This document shows positions 52,903 through 64,000 of a stretch of DNA of 64,000 nt, in pieces. Origin of the DNA: Bacillota bacterium. Its GTDB lineage: Bacteria > Bacillota > Negativicutes > DSM-13327. Within the stretch, counting starts at the first letter, position 1. Every line of letters begins with the position of its first letter. Location of the stretch: contig JAGFZX010000009.1 of assembly GCA_017889585.1 (NCBI GenBank), forward strand, positions 1 through 64,000, written 5' to 3'. The notes beneath the pieces are model-generated. The model had not been told where the DNA came from. It did no database searches and was given only the letters and a program-made list of their open reading frames with translations. The position numbers and the translations under genes are program-made.

Positions 52903-54204
52903 TTAATCGATGATTGTCCCCCATATGCCATCACGATATGGTTTTTCCAGATGAACATTACATACTTTTTCTTGCGCCCCATGATTTCCACTCGCATAGA
53001 CTCTAATATAATTGCCAGTAAACCCCTCAATAATTCCACCCTGCTCAGGCTCAAATAATACTGTCATCTGCTTATTCAGAAACCGCTCTTGAAATTCAGC
53101 AGCTTTTTTTTCAGCCAATTTTTGCATCATTTGTACGCGGCGTCTTTTTTCATCCTCAGGTACTTGATCAGCATAATCAGCTGCTGGCGTACCACTACGA
53201 CGGGAATAAGGGAAAATATGCATACGGGAAAAATCCATACTTTCAACAAATCGTAAGGCATTCTCGAACATTTCCAATGTTTCACCAGGAAATCCAACAA
53301 TAATATCGGTAGATATTCCAATATTATCCACCTTATCTTGAATACTATATATGAGTTTTTGATATTCTGCTAAAGTATAGTGTCTATTCATCGCCTTAAG
53401 CACTTGGTTATCACCAGCCTGCAAGGGCAGATGTAGGTGAGGGCAAAGTCTATCATCCTGCTGCATAATAGCAATCAGTTCATCCGATACTTCAATTGAT
53501 TCTAGAGAGCCCAATCTGAGTTGTACAAGGCCTTCAATGCTGAGCACAGCTTTCACGGCATCCACTAGTGTAATGGCCCCTTGAGCATCACGGCCATAGG
53601 CACCAAGATGAATTCCAGTCAGCACAATTTCTTTAAATCCTGCTGCAATTAATTTTTCTGCTTCCCTTGTCACACTCTCCAGGGGGCGGGATCTAAGAGG
53701 TCCCCGGGCGTAAGGAATAATACAATAGGTACAAAAATTAGTGCAACCTTCTTGAATTTTTAAAAAGGAACGCGTGCGTCCTTCCGGTGTTTCAAACAAG
53801 GGAATATCCTCAAAATGATCAGCTTTCATTATATTTGCAACAATATTCATAGTCCCCCTAGATTGCCCCACTTGTTCAACTAAGTCAACAATACGGTGCC
53901 TCTCCTGGGTCCCGACAATCACATTAACACCTTCAATGGCTTCAATCTGTTCAGGTGATACTTGGGCATAACATCCAGCTACAGCCACAATAGCCTCTTC
54001 ATTAAGCCGTATAGCCCGCCTAATGAGTTGGCGAGATTTACGTTCACCTAAATGAGTCACAGAACAGGTATTAATAACATAGACATCTGCAACTTGCTCA
54101 AAAGGAGTTATTTCATAGCCACGTTGTTTAAATAGCCCTTCCATAACCTCTGTTTCAAACCGGTTTACTTTACACCCTAGCGTAGTAAATGCAACTCGTG
54201 GCAC
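52903..54204 (-). CDS. mtaB: tRNA t6A37 methylthiotransferase MtaB
   Basis: A 433-aa radical SAM enzyme making ms2t6A37. UPF0004 domain with Cys ligands (T-L-G-C-K-V, N-T-C-S-V, V-A-G-C-Y-A), radical SAM motif C-T-N-F-C-T-Y-C-I-I-P, and C-terminal TRAM domain. Directly after rsmE (2 bases). Confidence 0.95.
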   Translation of the reverse strand: MPRVAFTTLGCKVNRFETEVMEGLFKQRGYEITPFEQVADVYVINTCSVTHLGERKSRQLIRRAIRLNEEAIVAVAGCYAQVSPEQIEAIEGVNVIVGTQERHRIVDLVEQVGQSRGTMNIVANIMKADHFEDIPLFETPEGRTRSFLKIQEGCTNFCTYCIIPYARGPLRSRPLESVTREAEKLIAAGFKEIVLTGIHLGAYGRDAQGAITLVDAVKAVLSIEGLVQLRLGSLESIEVSDELIAIMQQDDRLCPHLHLPLQAGDNQVLKAMNRHYTLAEYQKLIYSIQDKVDNIGISTDIIVGFPGETLEMFENALRFVESMDFSRMHIFPYSRRSGTPAADYADQVPEDEKRRRVQMMQKLAEKKAAEFQERFLNKQMTVLFEPEQGGIIEGFTGNYIRVYASGNHGAQEKVCNVHLEKPYRDGIWGTIID

Positions 54205-54206
54205 AC

Positions 54207-54941
54207 TTAGCCCCCCAAATCACCATATTCATACATGACAATTGAAACCCCTGCCAATGCGGCCGTCTCAGTACGCAAAATACGTGGTCCTAGGGTAACA
54301 ATACAGGCACCATGACTTTGACACAAAGCAACCTCTTGGGCACTAAATCCACCTTCTGGGCCCACTAGCAGCAAGTAGTTTTTAACATACTGCTGAGCTA
54401 AGGCTTGTTTCAAACCTTGGGCAGCCTGTCCTTCATAGAGCATCATAACAACAGTCTCAGCATCAAGAGCTGCTAAGATAGTAGCGAGGCTTCGAACAGG
54501 CTCAACAATCGGTATGACTGCCCGACCGCATTGTTTGGCTGCCTCAGAGGCAATCTTTTGCCAGCGTTCCTGACGTTTATTTTTTTTAGCCTGATCATAT
54601 TGTACTACTGAGTATTCTGCTGCCATGGGATAAATCCCCTTTACTCCCAGTTCCACTGCTTTTTGCACAATATAATCCATTTTATCACTTTTAGGCAAGC
54701 CTTGGGCCAAATAAACATTCACAGGCGCTTCTTTGTCCTCTGCTATTGTTTCTTGCAACGCAAGGACTACCTTATCCATAAGAATACTATGAATTTTTGC
54801 TATGCCTGCACTGCCATCAGGTGCTACAACGACAATTGAATCACCAACTTGCAGCCGAAGTACCCTGCTTATATGGTGAACATCTTGCCCCTGAATCGAT
54901 ATTTCAGCTCCCAAAGGTTCATCAATAAAAAATCGACGCAA
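54207..54941 (-). CDS. rsmE: 16S rRNA (uracil1498-N3)-methyltransferase
   Basis: A 244-aa SPOUT methyltransferase with N-terminal PUA-like domain (H-H-I-S-R-V-L-R) and knot motifs L-L-V-G-P-E-G-G-F-S and L-G-P-R-I-L-R-T-E-T-A. One base after prmA. Confidence 0.95.
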   Translation of the reverse strand: MRRFFIDEPLGAEISIQGQDVHHISRVLRLQVGDSIVVVAPDGSAGIAKIHSILMDKVVLALQETIAEDKEAPVNVYLAQGLPKSDKMDYIVQKAVELGVKGIYPMAAEYSVVQYDQAKKNKRQERWQKIASEAAKQCGRAVIPIVEPVRSLATILAALDAETVVMMLYEGQAAQGLKQALAQQYVKNYLLLVGPEGGFSAQEVALCQSHGACIVTLGPRILRTETAALAGVSIVMYEYGDLGG

Positions 54942-54942
54942 A

Positions 54943-55884
54943 TCAGATGCCCCCTTTGCGCGCCACTATAGCAACCCATCCGCCTTCTTCAATGACTTTA
55001 TCAATCACTAAGTTTTGTGTGAGCATTGCAGTCGTAACATCACTCAGTCGTTCTGTAATAATGCCGCTGGCAATAAAGACACCATCATCCTTAAGCCTTA
55101 TTGGAATATCCCCAAGGAGTTTGATGACAATGTCTGCAATAATATTGGCAATAATAACATCGGCCTGACCCGTTGTTATCCCTGCAAATAAGTCACTTTG
55201 GACGACCTGAACAAGATTCTGAACGTTGTTAATAACCACGTTTTCCTTAGCTACCCGCACTGCAACTGTATCGTAATCGGCAGCCTCTACATGACTTGCG
55301 CCAAGCTTAGCGGCAGCCACAGCCAAAATTCCTGAACCAGTACCAACATCAAAAACAACATGACCAGGCTGCACCACTTCTTCCAATACTCGGCAGCACA
55401 TGGCTGTCGTATGATGAGTACCAGTACCAAAGGCCATACCTGGATCAAGTTCAATGACTAAATCTCCATCCATAGATACATAATCTTCCCACGATGGTTT
55501 GATCACAATCCGCTCTCCCACTTTAATGGGGTGGAAAAACTCTTTCCATGATGATGCCCAGTCTTCTTCCATGATTTCGCGGCATTTAGTTATCCCAGTT
55601 CCTTTATTGATGCCATAAGAAACAAGTTCTTGAATCTTTTCTTCAAAAAGACCTAGCTTATCATCCAAATGCTCATCAGCAGGCAAATAAGCCTTGACTA
55701 CTACAATTTCAGTATTAATTTCGACCGGAATGTCAGAATAATCCCATCTCCCTGATCTAAGGTATGAATTAACAAGCTCAGGATCTTCAATGACCACACC
55801 ACTAGAGCCTAAATCATGAAAAATATTAGCCACCATATCAGCTGCCTCATGTGTAGTCTGAATACTAACTTCTGTCCATTTCAT
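54943..55884 (-). CDS. prmA: Ribosomal protein L11 methyltransferase
   Basis: A 313-aa methyltransferase: substrate-binding N-terminal domain (1-100), linker, and catalytic domain with L-D-P-G-M-A-F-G-T-G-T-H and V-F-D-V-G-T-G-S-G-I-L. Trimethylates L11. Between dnaJ and rsmE, the classic order. Confidence 0.95.
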   Translation of the reverse strand: MKWTEVSIQTTHEAADMVANIFHDLGSSGVVIEDPELVNSYLRSGRWDYSDIPVEINTEIVVVKAYLPADEHLDDKLGLFEEKIQELVSYGINKGTGITKCREIMEEDWASSWKEFFHPIKVGERIVIKPSWEDYVSMDGDLVIELDPGMAFGTGTHHTTAMCCRVLEEVVQPGHVVFDVGTGSGILAVAAAKLGASHVEAADYDTVAVRVAKENVVINNVQNLVQVVQSDLFAGITTGQADVIIANIIADIVIKLLGDIPIRLKDDGVFIASGIITERLSDVTTAMLTQNLVIDKVIEEGGWVAIVARKGGI

Positions 55885-55980
55885 ACCAATCGCCCCTTAT
55901 TTTTTCAAACCACTAAGTTGCAACTATCCTGTATAGATCAAAACCTTACCATTGCATCTTAGTGGTTTAATTTGTTCGTC
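55885..55980. repeat. Inverted-repeat hairpin between dnaJ and prmA
   Basis: AAACCACTAAG (55904-55914) pairs with CTTAGTGGTTT (about 55959-55969), with TTGCAA/TTGCAT inside. Could end dnaJ transcription or be a small dispersed repeat related to 57165-57212. Confidence 0.5.
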
Positions 55981-57114
55981 TTATACTCCACCAAATATAT
56001 CTTTAACTTTTTTGAAGAAATTCTTTTGCTCAGGATTGATATTCTCACCGCTCGCCTTCGCAAATTCCTGTAAAAGTTCACGTTGTTTATCATTTAGTTT
56101 TTGCGGTGTCAGAACTTTTACTCTTACATGCTGATCACCGCGACCATTGCCCCTAAGATGGGGAATTCCTTTGTCTTTTAAACGTAAAACCGTGCCTGAC
56201 TGTGTTCCCTCACTAATCTTAAGTTTCACTTTACCATCAAGTGTAGGAACTTCAATCTCATCCCCCAAGGTAGCCTGCACAAAACTAATGGGCACCTCAC
56301 AAATGACTTCATTACCTTCCCGTGTAAACAGTTTGTGCTGTTTTACGAAAATATAAACATATAAATCTCCTGGAGGACCACCACGCATACCTGCTTCGCC
56401 TTCATGAGTGACTCTAAGCCTTGAACCATTATCAACGCCTGCAGGAATCTTGACCTTTATTTTACGTTTTACGCGACTTTTGCCCGTGCCTCGACATTCC
56501 TTACATGGTGATTGTACAATCTTGCCTTCACCGTGGCAACGATCACAAGTCCTAGTATTGATCATACGGCCAAAAGGTGTATTTTGGGCTACCTGCACCT
56601 GACCTGTTCCTTTACACTGACCACAAGTTTCAGCATGAGTTCCAGGAGCAGCACCTGAACCACTACATTTCTTACAATCTTCAGTTCTGGGTATTTGAAT
56701 CTCATTTTCTACGCCAAAAGCAGCTTGTTCAAAGGAAATCTCCATATCATAACGTAAATCAGAGCCTTTTTCAGGGCCTGGCTGACGACCACCAAAACCC
56801 GACTGTCCACCAAAAAACATATCAAAGATATCATTAAAACCACCGCCGCCACCGCCGAATCCACCAAAACCACCAGCGCCTCCGCTACCATCAAAGGCAG
56901 CATGACCCATTTGATCATATTGCCCCCGACGTTCAGGATTGGATAAAACCTCGTATGCTTCATTCACTTCTTTAAATTTAGCCTCAGCCTCTGGTTTATC
57001 GCGGTTTACGTCTGGATGGTACTTACGTGCCATTTTACGAAAAGCCTTTTTTACTTCATCATCAGACGCATTCTTATTTACGCCTAACACTTCATAATAG
57101 TCGCGTTTACTCAC
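55981..57114 (-). CDS. dnaJ: Chaperone protein DnaJ
   Basis: A 377-aa type I Hsp40: J domain with H-P-D (about 31-35), Gly/Phe-rich linker (about 76-115), zinc domain with four C-x2-C-x-G-x-G-type repeats (about 148-210), and C-terminal peptide-binding domain. Stimulates DnaK. Separated from dnaK by a 186-base gap with two hairpins. Confidence 0.97.
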   Translation of the reverse strand: MSKRDYYEVLGVNKNASDDEVKKAFRKMARKYHPDVNRDKPEAEAKFKEVNEAYEVLSNPERRGQYDQMGHAAFDGSGGAGGFGGFGGGGGGFNDIFDMFFGGQSGFGGRQPGPEKGSDLRYDMEISFEQAAFGVENEIQIPRTEDCKKCSGSGAAPGTHAETCGQCKGTGQVQVAQNTPFGRMINTRTCDRCHGEGKIVQSPCKECRGTGKSRVKRKIKVKIPAGVDNGSRLRVTHEGEAGMRGGPPGDLYVYIFVKQHKLFTREGNEVICEVPISFVQATLGDEIEVPTLDGKVKLKISEGTQSGTVLRLKDKGIPHLRGNGRGDQHVRVKVLTPQKLNDKQRELLQEFAKASGENINPEQKNFFKKVKDIFGGV

Positions 57115-57164
57115 ATTACACCATCCTATCTACTTTCTGATAACTAAAAGAGAAAAACAGTTGA

Positions 57165-57270
57165 ACCGCAAAGACACACAACACCTTGTTATGGCATAGT
57201 GTCTTAGCGGTTAATTAACTGTTATCAACAGCACAGTGTTTGGCAGGGAAATAAAACATCCCTGCCAAAC
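57165..57270 (-). terminator. Two hairpins between dnaK and dnaJ
   Basis: Outer: AACCGCAAAGACAC pairs with GTGTCTTAGCGGTT (57165-57212). Inner: perfect 12-bp stem GTTTGGCAGGGA/TCCCTGCCAAAC with a 9-base loop (57238-57270). No long T run follows, so they may reduce read-through from dnaK or protect the 3' end. Confidence 0.55.
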
Positions 57271-57300
57271 ATATGTTACTTCATTTCATCAAACCTGAGA

Positions 57301-59136
<1,836 letters not shown>

Positions 59137-59184
59137 TTATACCTCCTTAAAATATGTAAAAATTTATACTCAAAATAAACTCTG

Positions 59185-59248
59185 TATAACCTATATCTTA
59201 CGGAATCAAAAATGATAGCATCTTTGATTCCAATTAAGAACCACTTTC
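59185..59248. repeat. Palindromic repeat, copy 4 (GGAATC type)
   Basis: GGAATCAAAAATG-atag-CATCTTTGATTCC (59202-59231) between grpE and dnaK. Belongs with 13092, 33252 and 40654, but lacks the TTGGC hairpin. Confidence 0.55.
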
Positions 59249-59821
59249 TTAATTACCTACGACTTTAACCATACTTGGTCTTATTACTTTGCCTCGTACA
59301 GCATAGCCTTTTTGCAGTTCTTCAACCACAGTTCCATCAGCTTGCGTCTCATCTTCAACCCTCATAACGGCCTCATGTTTTTGTGGATCAAACATCTGTC
59401 CTATGGCTTCCACTGTTGTTAGACCACACTTTTCTAACACTTGTAAAAACTGACGATGGATCATTTCTACACCGAGCAACAACTTAGCAGCATCTTGATT
59501 CGCTGCACTGCCTAATGCTCTTTCAAAATTATCAACCACTGGCAGCAAATCCAGAATAACATTTTGCGCCACAACCATAGACAAATCTTCTTTTTCCTGA
59601 CGAGTACGTCGACGATGATTTTCAAAATCAGCCTGGAGGCGCTTATAGCGCTCAATGTGTTCTTCAATCAAACGATCTTTATCTGCTACTTGCGCCTGCA
59701 ACCCCACCATATCATCTTGATTTAAGATTTCGACGGTTTTTTCCACGGCTTCGTCAACTACTTCATTCATATCATTCACTTCTTCATCATCCTTGCCCTT
59801 TGTTTCGGTCAAATCTATCAC
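59249..59821 (-). CDS. grpE: Nucleotide exchange factor GrpE
   Basis: A 190-aa DnaK exchange factor: acidic N-terminus, long coiled coil (about 35-90, with F-E-N-H-R-R-R-T-R-Q-E-K-E-D), and beta domain ending V-I-R-P-S-M-V-K-V. The GTG at 59821 sits within GAGGTGAT, so the TTG at codon 4 (59812) may be the true start. Confidence 0.95.
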   Translation of the reverse strand: MIDLTETKGKDDEEVNDMNEVVDEAVEKTVEILNQDDMVGLQAQVADKDRLIEEHIERYKRLQADFENHRRRTRQEKEDLSMVVAQNVILDLLPVVDNFERALGSAANQDAAKLLLGVEMIHRQFLQVLEKCGLTTVEAIGQMFDPQKHEAVMRVEDETQADGTVVEELQKGYAVRGKVIRPSMVKVVGN

Positions 59822-59829
59822 CTCATATT

Positions 59830-61431
59830 TTAAAATTGTGTCAAACCACCTATTTTATTGACTCCAGTCTTAGTGATACTAGCATCTTCTACTTTCTTTT
59901 TGATAATAGTATCAATGCGTAAAATCGCAACTGCAACCTCACCAGCTGCCTTTACTGCATGAAGCTTTACCTTAACAGGATCAACTACTCCCAACACCAG
60001 CATATCAACGACTTCACCAGAATCACAATCAATTCCTAATGAATCTAGTCCTTGACTACCTTGGGTTGCCACAACTTCTTCGACTTTTTCTAGAGGATTA
60101 TAACCTGCATTCTCCACGATTTGCGCTAAGGGCATTCTTAAAGCATGTGTGACGCAATCCACACCATAAGCTGACATACCTTTTACATTTCCTCGTGATT
60201 GTTCAACAGCGCGGCTCACAGCAATTTCTATGGAACCGCCCCCAGGTACATAACCACTTTTGACAGCAGCCTGCACACTCGAAGCTGCATCCTTGGCAAT
60301 ACGTTGCCGCTCACCGACGACTTCAGTTGTGGCAGCACCTACTAAAATAGTCGCCATAGGCTTACCAGCCCCGCCTAGAATACGGATATGTTCTAATTTT
60401 TCATCCGCATAGACGGTATCTGCGTTGCCTAAATATTTATGAATATCAGCGAGATCTTTTTTTAGACCAGTGCGTTTTATCATGCGAGCACCTACATGCT
60501 CAGCTCCGCGCCGTAAATCTTCAGTTAGAACTCGCTGAATTACCATAACACCAGCATCTGTTAATATTTCCTCAGCCATCGGGTGAACTCCCCGATCGAC
60601 GAGGACTACTTGAACACCAAGTTCGATGATTTTGCATATATTTTCTTTAAACTGATATAGAAGTTCTCTAGATAACTTAACTCCTGCTTCAGTATTTAAC
60701 GCTTCATCTTTAATTTCTTCAGGCTCTAGAGCATCATCAATGACCAGCACTTTAGCCTGACTGACCGATAGTGGCATTTCTTGATTCATGCGTTCTTTAT
60801 TAACAATAACACCCATAAATACTTCATTGTCAGCGCCCTCTTCGGCCATAATAATGTCAGACAGCTTAAATTTAGATTCACATAATTTTTCGAAACCAAT
60901 TAAGCGAGCAGCCCTAACAACGAGATCTGCAATATCTTCATACTCACGCCCGGCAATCATGGCAATATTGCGCACAATTGGAGCATTTATATCCTTAATC
61001 TCCCGGGCACGCAGTTTAATTTGCTCTAAGGCACAGGCTATCCCATATTTAACCCCTTCAATGACCCGGGCAATAGGTACTCCTCTGAGTACTTGATTAA
61101 CCCCTTCACTAACCAGACCACCAGCCATGATTGTGGCAGTTGTTGTACCGTCCCCCACTTCAGCCTGTTGGGCTTTGGCAATATTAATCAGCATATTCGC
61201 TGCCGGATGATTGACTTCCATTTTATCTAAAATAGTGACACCATCATTTGTAATAACGACTTCACCAGAAGAGTCTACCAGCATAGTATCAAGTCCCTTG
61301 GGGCCAATTGTTCCCTCGACAGCTGCTGTGATCGCTCTGACCGCATTGGCGTTGGTCATTAACGCTGCCAAACTCTCGTCAACTTCAGAGCCGCTCCCAC
61401 CTTGCTTTAGCTTCACCTGTGGCACCCCCAA
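59830..61431 (-). CDS. Group III (archaeal-like) chaperonin in the dnaK operon
   Basis: A 533-aa Cpn60 that looks like thermosome/CCT rather than GroEL: N-D-G-V-T-I-L-D-K-M-E-V-N-H-P-A-A-N-M-L, E-V-G-D-G-T-T-T-A-T-I and, near the end, V-D-P-V-K-V-K and A-I-L-R-I-D-T-I-I. Such 'group III' chaperonins are known from a few Firmicutes such as Carboxydothermus, also in the dnaK operon, and need no GroES lid. It lies between hrcA and grpE under CIRCE control. Start is a TTG at 61431, 5 bases after GGAAG. Confidence 0.88.
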   Translation of the reverse strand: MGVPQVKLKQGGSGSEVDESLAALMTNANAVRAITAAVEGTIGPKGLDTMLVDSSGEVVITNDGVTILDKMEVNHPAANMLINIAKAQQAEVGDGTTTATIMAGGLVSEGVNQVLRGVPIARVIEGVKYGIACALEQIKLRAREIKDINAPIVRNIAMIAGREYEDIADLVVRAARLIGFEKLCESKFKLSDIIMAEEGADNEVFMGVIVNKERMNQEMPLSVSQAKVLVIDDALEPEEIKDEALNTEAGVKLSRELLYQFKENICKIIELGVQVVLVDRGVHPMAEEILTDAGVMVIQRVLTEDLRRGAEHVGARMIKRTGLKKDLADIHKYLGNADTVYADEKLEHIRILGGAGKPMATILVGAATTEVVGERQRIAKDAASSVQAAVKSGYVPGGGSIEIAVSRAVEQSRGNVKGMSAYGVDCVTHALRMPLAQIVENAGYNPLEKVEEVVATQGSQGLDSLGIDCDSGEVVDMLVLGVVDPVKVKLHAVKAAGEVAVAILRIDTIIKKKVEDASITKTGVNKIGGLTQF

Positions 61432-61507
61432 ATTATACTTCCATTATATGTATACAATGTTGTGTAAACACCCTTTATATGTATAGTAAAGCTCGCAACA
61501 TCGAGCT

Positions 61508-62536
61508 TTACACTTTATATTTTTTTAGTACTTCTCCCAAATGCTGATGCATAAATTCTAATACTGACATCACTTTACCGTAATCCATTCTCGTCGGACC
61601 GAGTACTGCCACCGTTCCGACCACCTGACCATCAATGCGGTAAGTAGCCTGCACCATACTACAATCTTTTATACCGCTATATTTATTCTCACCACCAATA
61701 GTCACTATTACACCATCATTATCTTGTGTCTGCAAAATATCGCATAATAACTGTTCTTCTTCTAGCATACCAAGAAAAGATTTTACTTTATCAATGTTTT
61801 TAAATTCAGGCTGACTCAATAGTTGGGTAGTACCACCAAGATAAAGACGTTCATTTTTTTCCACAACCAACGCTTGCCTCAGTATTTCCATTGCAATTTC
61901 AAATAACTCAGCATCAACGACGATATCTCGTTGTATCTCTCTTAGCATATCTATTTTAATTTTATCAAAAGATAGACCTGCTAAACGTTTGTTGATGCTT
62001 GCAGCAATATGTTGCAAATCATTAAAAGAAGTGCCTTTTGGTATGTCAATGACCTTATTTTCTACAAACCCAGTATCTGTTACAACAACCAAAATAGTCC
62101 GGCAGTCATCAAATGGTAGAAACTTTAAATATTTAAAAGCACATTTAGACACTTGTGGGGCTAGAACCAAGGAAATATTATTGGTCATACTTGACAATAT
62201 CTTAGCTGTTTCCTGAAAAACTTCCGCAACATGACGAGTTTTTGCCTTATACCAATTCTTAATAAGGGCAATTTCCTTGTCTGATATTTGGGTTGGCGCT
62301 AATAAGGAATCAACATAAAACCGATAACCCTTGGCAGAAGGAATTCTTCCTGATGATGTATGAAGTTGCTCAATGTAGCCTAACAATTCAAGGTCAGCCA
62401 TTTCATTACGAATCGTCGCCGGACTAACTCCTAAAGCATGCTTGCGTGCAATGGTACGTGAACCAATAGGCTCAGCGGTGGAAATATAATCATCAACAAT
62501 CGCCTGTAGGATACTACGTTTTCGCTGATCCATCAT
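61508..62536 (-). CDS. hrcA: Heat-inducible transcription repressor HrcA
   Basis: A 342-aa repressor of the CIRCE regulon: N-terminal winged helix (I-G-S-R-T-I-A-R-K-H-A-L-G-V-S-P-A-T-I-R-N-E-M) and the HrcA core. Its folding state, set by chaperonin load, controls binding. ATG-ATG at 62536 follows AGGAGGTGG; the longer frame to 62563 overlaps the CIRCE element and is wrong. Confidence 0.96.
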   Translation of the reverse strand: MMDQRKRSILQAIVDDYISTAEPIGSRTIARKHALGVSPATIRNEMADLELLGYIEQLHTSSGRIPSAKGYRFYVDSLLAPTQISDKEIALIKNWYKAKTRHVAEVFQETAKILSSMTNNISLVLAPQVSKCAFKYLKFLPFDDCRTILVVVTDTGFVENKVIDIPKGTSFNDLQHIAASINKRLAGLSFDKIKIDMLREIQRDIVVDAELFEIAMEILRQALVVEKNERLYLGGTTQLLSQPEFKNIDKVKSFLGMLEEEQLLCDILQTQDNDGVIVTIGGENKYSGIKDCSMVQATYRIDGQVVGTVAVLGPTRMDYGKVMSVLEFMHQHLGEVLKKYKV

Positions 62537-62556
62537 ACAAATTCCACCTCCTATTG

Positions 62557-62583
62557 TTAGCACTCACTTTCAGAGAGTGCTAA
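62557..62583. promoter_or_regulatory. CIRCE operator
   Basis: Exact TTAGCACTC-N9-GAGTGCTAA, the HrcA binding site, 20 bases upstream of hrcA, so the operon is autoregulated. Confidence 0.97.
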
Positions 62584-62594
62584 CACCTAATAAA

Positions 62595-62623
62595 AAAATA
62601 CCACTCTTCACCCTAAATGTCAA
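62595..62623 (-). promoter_or_regulatory. Sigma-A promoter of the hrcA operon
   Basis: Minus-strand TTGACA (62623-62618), 17-base spacer, TATTTT (62600-62595). The predicted start (about 62588) abuts CIRCE. Confidence 0.75.
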
Positions 62624-62642
62624 GATGTAATCATAGATAATA

Positions 62643-63776
62643 TTATGGCAAAAATGCACGAAACACAACATTGCCATATTTCATGCCGATCTCTGTAAGA
62701 AATATTCTATCTTTAGTTGTCAGAATAAGACTTTTGCCTGTTAACCTCGCTATGGCATCTCCATAATAAGTAAAAAAATCAGCATTAAAATAGTCATTAA
62801 ATTTTTGCACTGACATCCCTTGCACCGTGCGCAAGGCTAAGAATACATATTCAGCCATGGCAGTACTACGCTCTGGGATTTCCCGCTCTGCTATGGGCAA
62901 CAGACCTTGTTCAATAGCCCTAATATATGCAGCCACATCAGTCATGTTGGCCAATCGCTCTTTTTGCCAAAAAGAGTGGGCTGCTGCTCCTATCCCTATG
63001 TAAGGCTGATACTGCCAATATTTAAGATTATGGTGACATTCATAACCGATCTTGGCAAAATTAGATATTTCATACCGCGCAAGCCCCTTTTGGGGCAATA
63101 ACTGGGTTGTAAGTTCATACATAGCTTCATCAGTATCTTCATCAGGCAGGTGAAGTGCACCTTGCTGCTGCATTATAGCAAAAGGTGTGCCGTCCTCTAC
63201 TTTCAGTCCATAAACTGAAATATGGGAGACATCAAGCTCTACGGCCTGGAGAATACTATCACTTAACTGCTGAGTCGTCTGTCCTGGCAAGCCATACATT
63301 AAGTCAATATTAACATTAACAAATCCTGCTTGCTGTGCCATTTTGACCACCTCTACCCCTTGCGTAGCAGAATGTATTCTACCAATTGATAATAACAAGC
63401 TTTCTTCAAAAGTTTGCACACCAAAACTAATGCGATTCACACCAACAGCCCGTAAAGCTAACAACTTGCCAAAATCAACTGTACCAGGATTAGCCTCAAT
63501 ACTAATTTCAGCAGTTTTTTCAATGGAAAAACTATCATGTACCTGCTCTAATATTTGACTTAAGCAATTTACTGACAAAACTGTGGGGGTCCCACCGCCA
63601 ATATAGATAGTATCAACAATACAGCCCGATAAAACACCGCCCAAGCCGGAAATTTCCCGGCATAAGGCGGCAACATAAGGCTGATATAAATTAGTAAGAT
63701 TGGCATGAGACGGAAAATCACAATATAAACACTTTTGTTGACAAAACGGAATATGAATATAAAGACCAACCTTCAT
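62643..63776 (-). CDS. hemW: HemW-type radical SAM protein
   Basis: A 377-aa HemN-like enzyme, now seen as the heme chaperone HemW: radical SAM motif C-Q-Q-K-C-L-Y-C-D-F, Y-I-G-G-G-T-P-T, V-N-I-D-L-M-Y-G-L-P-G-Q-T, and a C-terminal HemN domain. Members of the HemW group have Cys-3 of the motif followed by D-F, as here. ATG at 63776, placed about 7 bases after AAAGGTG. Between lepA and hrcA, the standard order. Confidence 0.92.
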   Translation of the reverse strand: MKVGLYIHIPFCQQKCLYCDFPSHANLTNLYQPYVAALCREISGLGGVLSGCIVDTIYIGGGTPTVLSVNCLSQILEQVHDSFSIEKTAEISIEANPGTVDFGKLLALRAVGVNRISFGVQTFEESLLLSIGRIHSATQGVEVVKMAQQAGFVNVNIDLMYGLPGQTTQQLSDSILQAVELDVSHISVYGLKVEDGTPFAIMQQQGALHLPDEDTDEAMYELTTQLLPQKGLARYEISNFAKIGYECHHNLKYWQYQPYIGIGAAAHSFWQKERLANMTDVAAYIRAIEQGLLPIAEREIPERSTAMAEYVFLALRTVQGMSVQKFNDYFNADFFTYYGDAIARLTGKSLILTTKDRIFLTEIGMKYGNVVFRAFLP

Positions 63777-63788
63777 CATCAATCACCT

Positions 63789-64000
63789 TTAGTCTATTTT
63801 CAATATGGCCATAAACGCTTCTTGCGGCACTTCCACACTCCCGACCTGTTTCATGCGCTTTTTACCTTCTTTTTGTTTTTCCAGCAGTTTACGCTTTCGA
63901 CTGATATCGCCACCATAACATTTGGCCAGTACGTCTTTCCGCATAGCCCTAACACTCTCACGGGCAATGATTTTATTACCAATAGCAGCTTGAATTGGAA
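63789..64000 (-). CDS. lepA: Elongation factor 4 (LepA), 3' end only
   Basis: The last 70 codons, open at the window edge. The C-terminal sequence [25 protein letters not shown] is the LepA signature for tRNA interaction; the stop is TAA at 63791-63789. LepA back-translocates ribosomes. Confidence 0.95.
   Translation of the reverse strand, partial: PIQAAIGNKIIARESVRAMRKDVLAKCYGGDISRKRKLLEKQKEGKKRMKQVGSVEVPQEAFMAILKID

Overview
The window looks like a chromosome segment of a diderm, endospore-forming anaerobe of the Negativicutes (Sporomusaceae, Pelosinus/Sporomusa-like). Three things point there. Sporulation genes are present (sigK, yyaC, yqfC, yqfD). An LptA/OstA-type outer-membrane LPS-transport protein is present, so the cell has an outer membrane. 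The long block of housekeeping genes follows Firmicutes gene order. The organism name is inference; no 16S gene is in the window.

Region 1 (1 to about 6640) is the right-hand end of a sigK-intervening ('skin') element. A SpoIVCA-like large serine recombinase (5035-6594, +) converges on a sigK gene (7067-6603, -). The sigK gene keeps its pro-sequence and region 2 but loses homology right after the D-K-E-G-N-E motif. The C-terminal half should lie left of position 1, beyond this window. The element carries phage-type genes: divergent Xre regulators around a palindromic operator array, an ImmA/IrrE metallopeptidase like the one in the B. subtilis skin, and small phage-like ORFs. It also carries apparent cargo: a restriction-type nuclease-domain protein, a voltage-gated K+ channel and a small exported Cys protein.

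Region 2 (7.2-15.8 kb) holds yyaC, a Na/Pi cotransporter-type protein, a Fur/Zur-ZnuC-ZnuB metal uptake operon, an MsbA-type ABC exporter, an NlpC/P60 wall hydrolase behind a ydaO-type c-di-AMP riboswitch, a membrane-linked GT2 glycosyltransferase, AroH chorismate mutase and a DUF1540 peptide.

Region 3 (15.8-24.5 kb, all minus) is an energy-metabolism island. A Tat-exported [FeFe] hydrogenase (large and small subunits, cytochrome b) is followed by a membrane-bound [NiFe] uptake hydrogenase operon (small, large, cytochrome b, HyaD protease, HupH-like protein). Upstream is a NirJ2/AhbD-type radical SAM protein. A degraded copy of that protein's 3' end lies between the two hydrogenase operons.

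Region 4 (24.7-64 kb, almost all minus) is core genome: trx, rnpB, nif3/trmK, four tRNAs (Val, Glu, Met/Ile2-CAU, Asn), rpoD-dnaG, dgt, an lptA-like gene (+), ppsR, glyQS with T-box, DUF4342, recO-yqzL, CorC, era-cdd-dgkA-ybeY-pgpH, yqfD-yqfC, an orphan HerA-like ATPase, floA-nfeD, yqeY-rpsU, hinT, mtaB, rsmE-prmA, and the heat-shock operon hrcA / group III chaperonin / grpE / dnaK / dnaJ under a CIRCE operator. It ends with hemW and the 3' end of lepA. Gaps between operons carry several families of short palindromic repeats and MITE-like elements.

The most interesting points are the skin-element junction with its regulatory sequences, and the archaeal-like group III chaperonin gene inside the dnaK operon.
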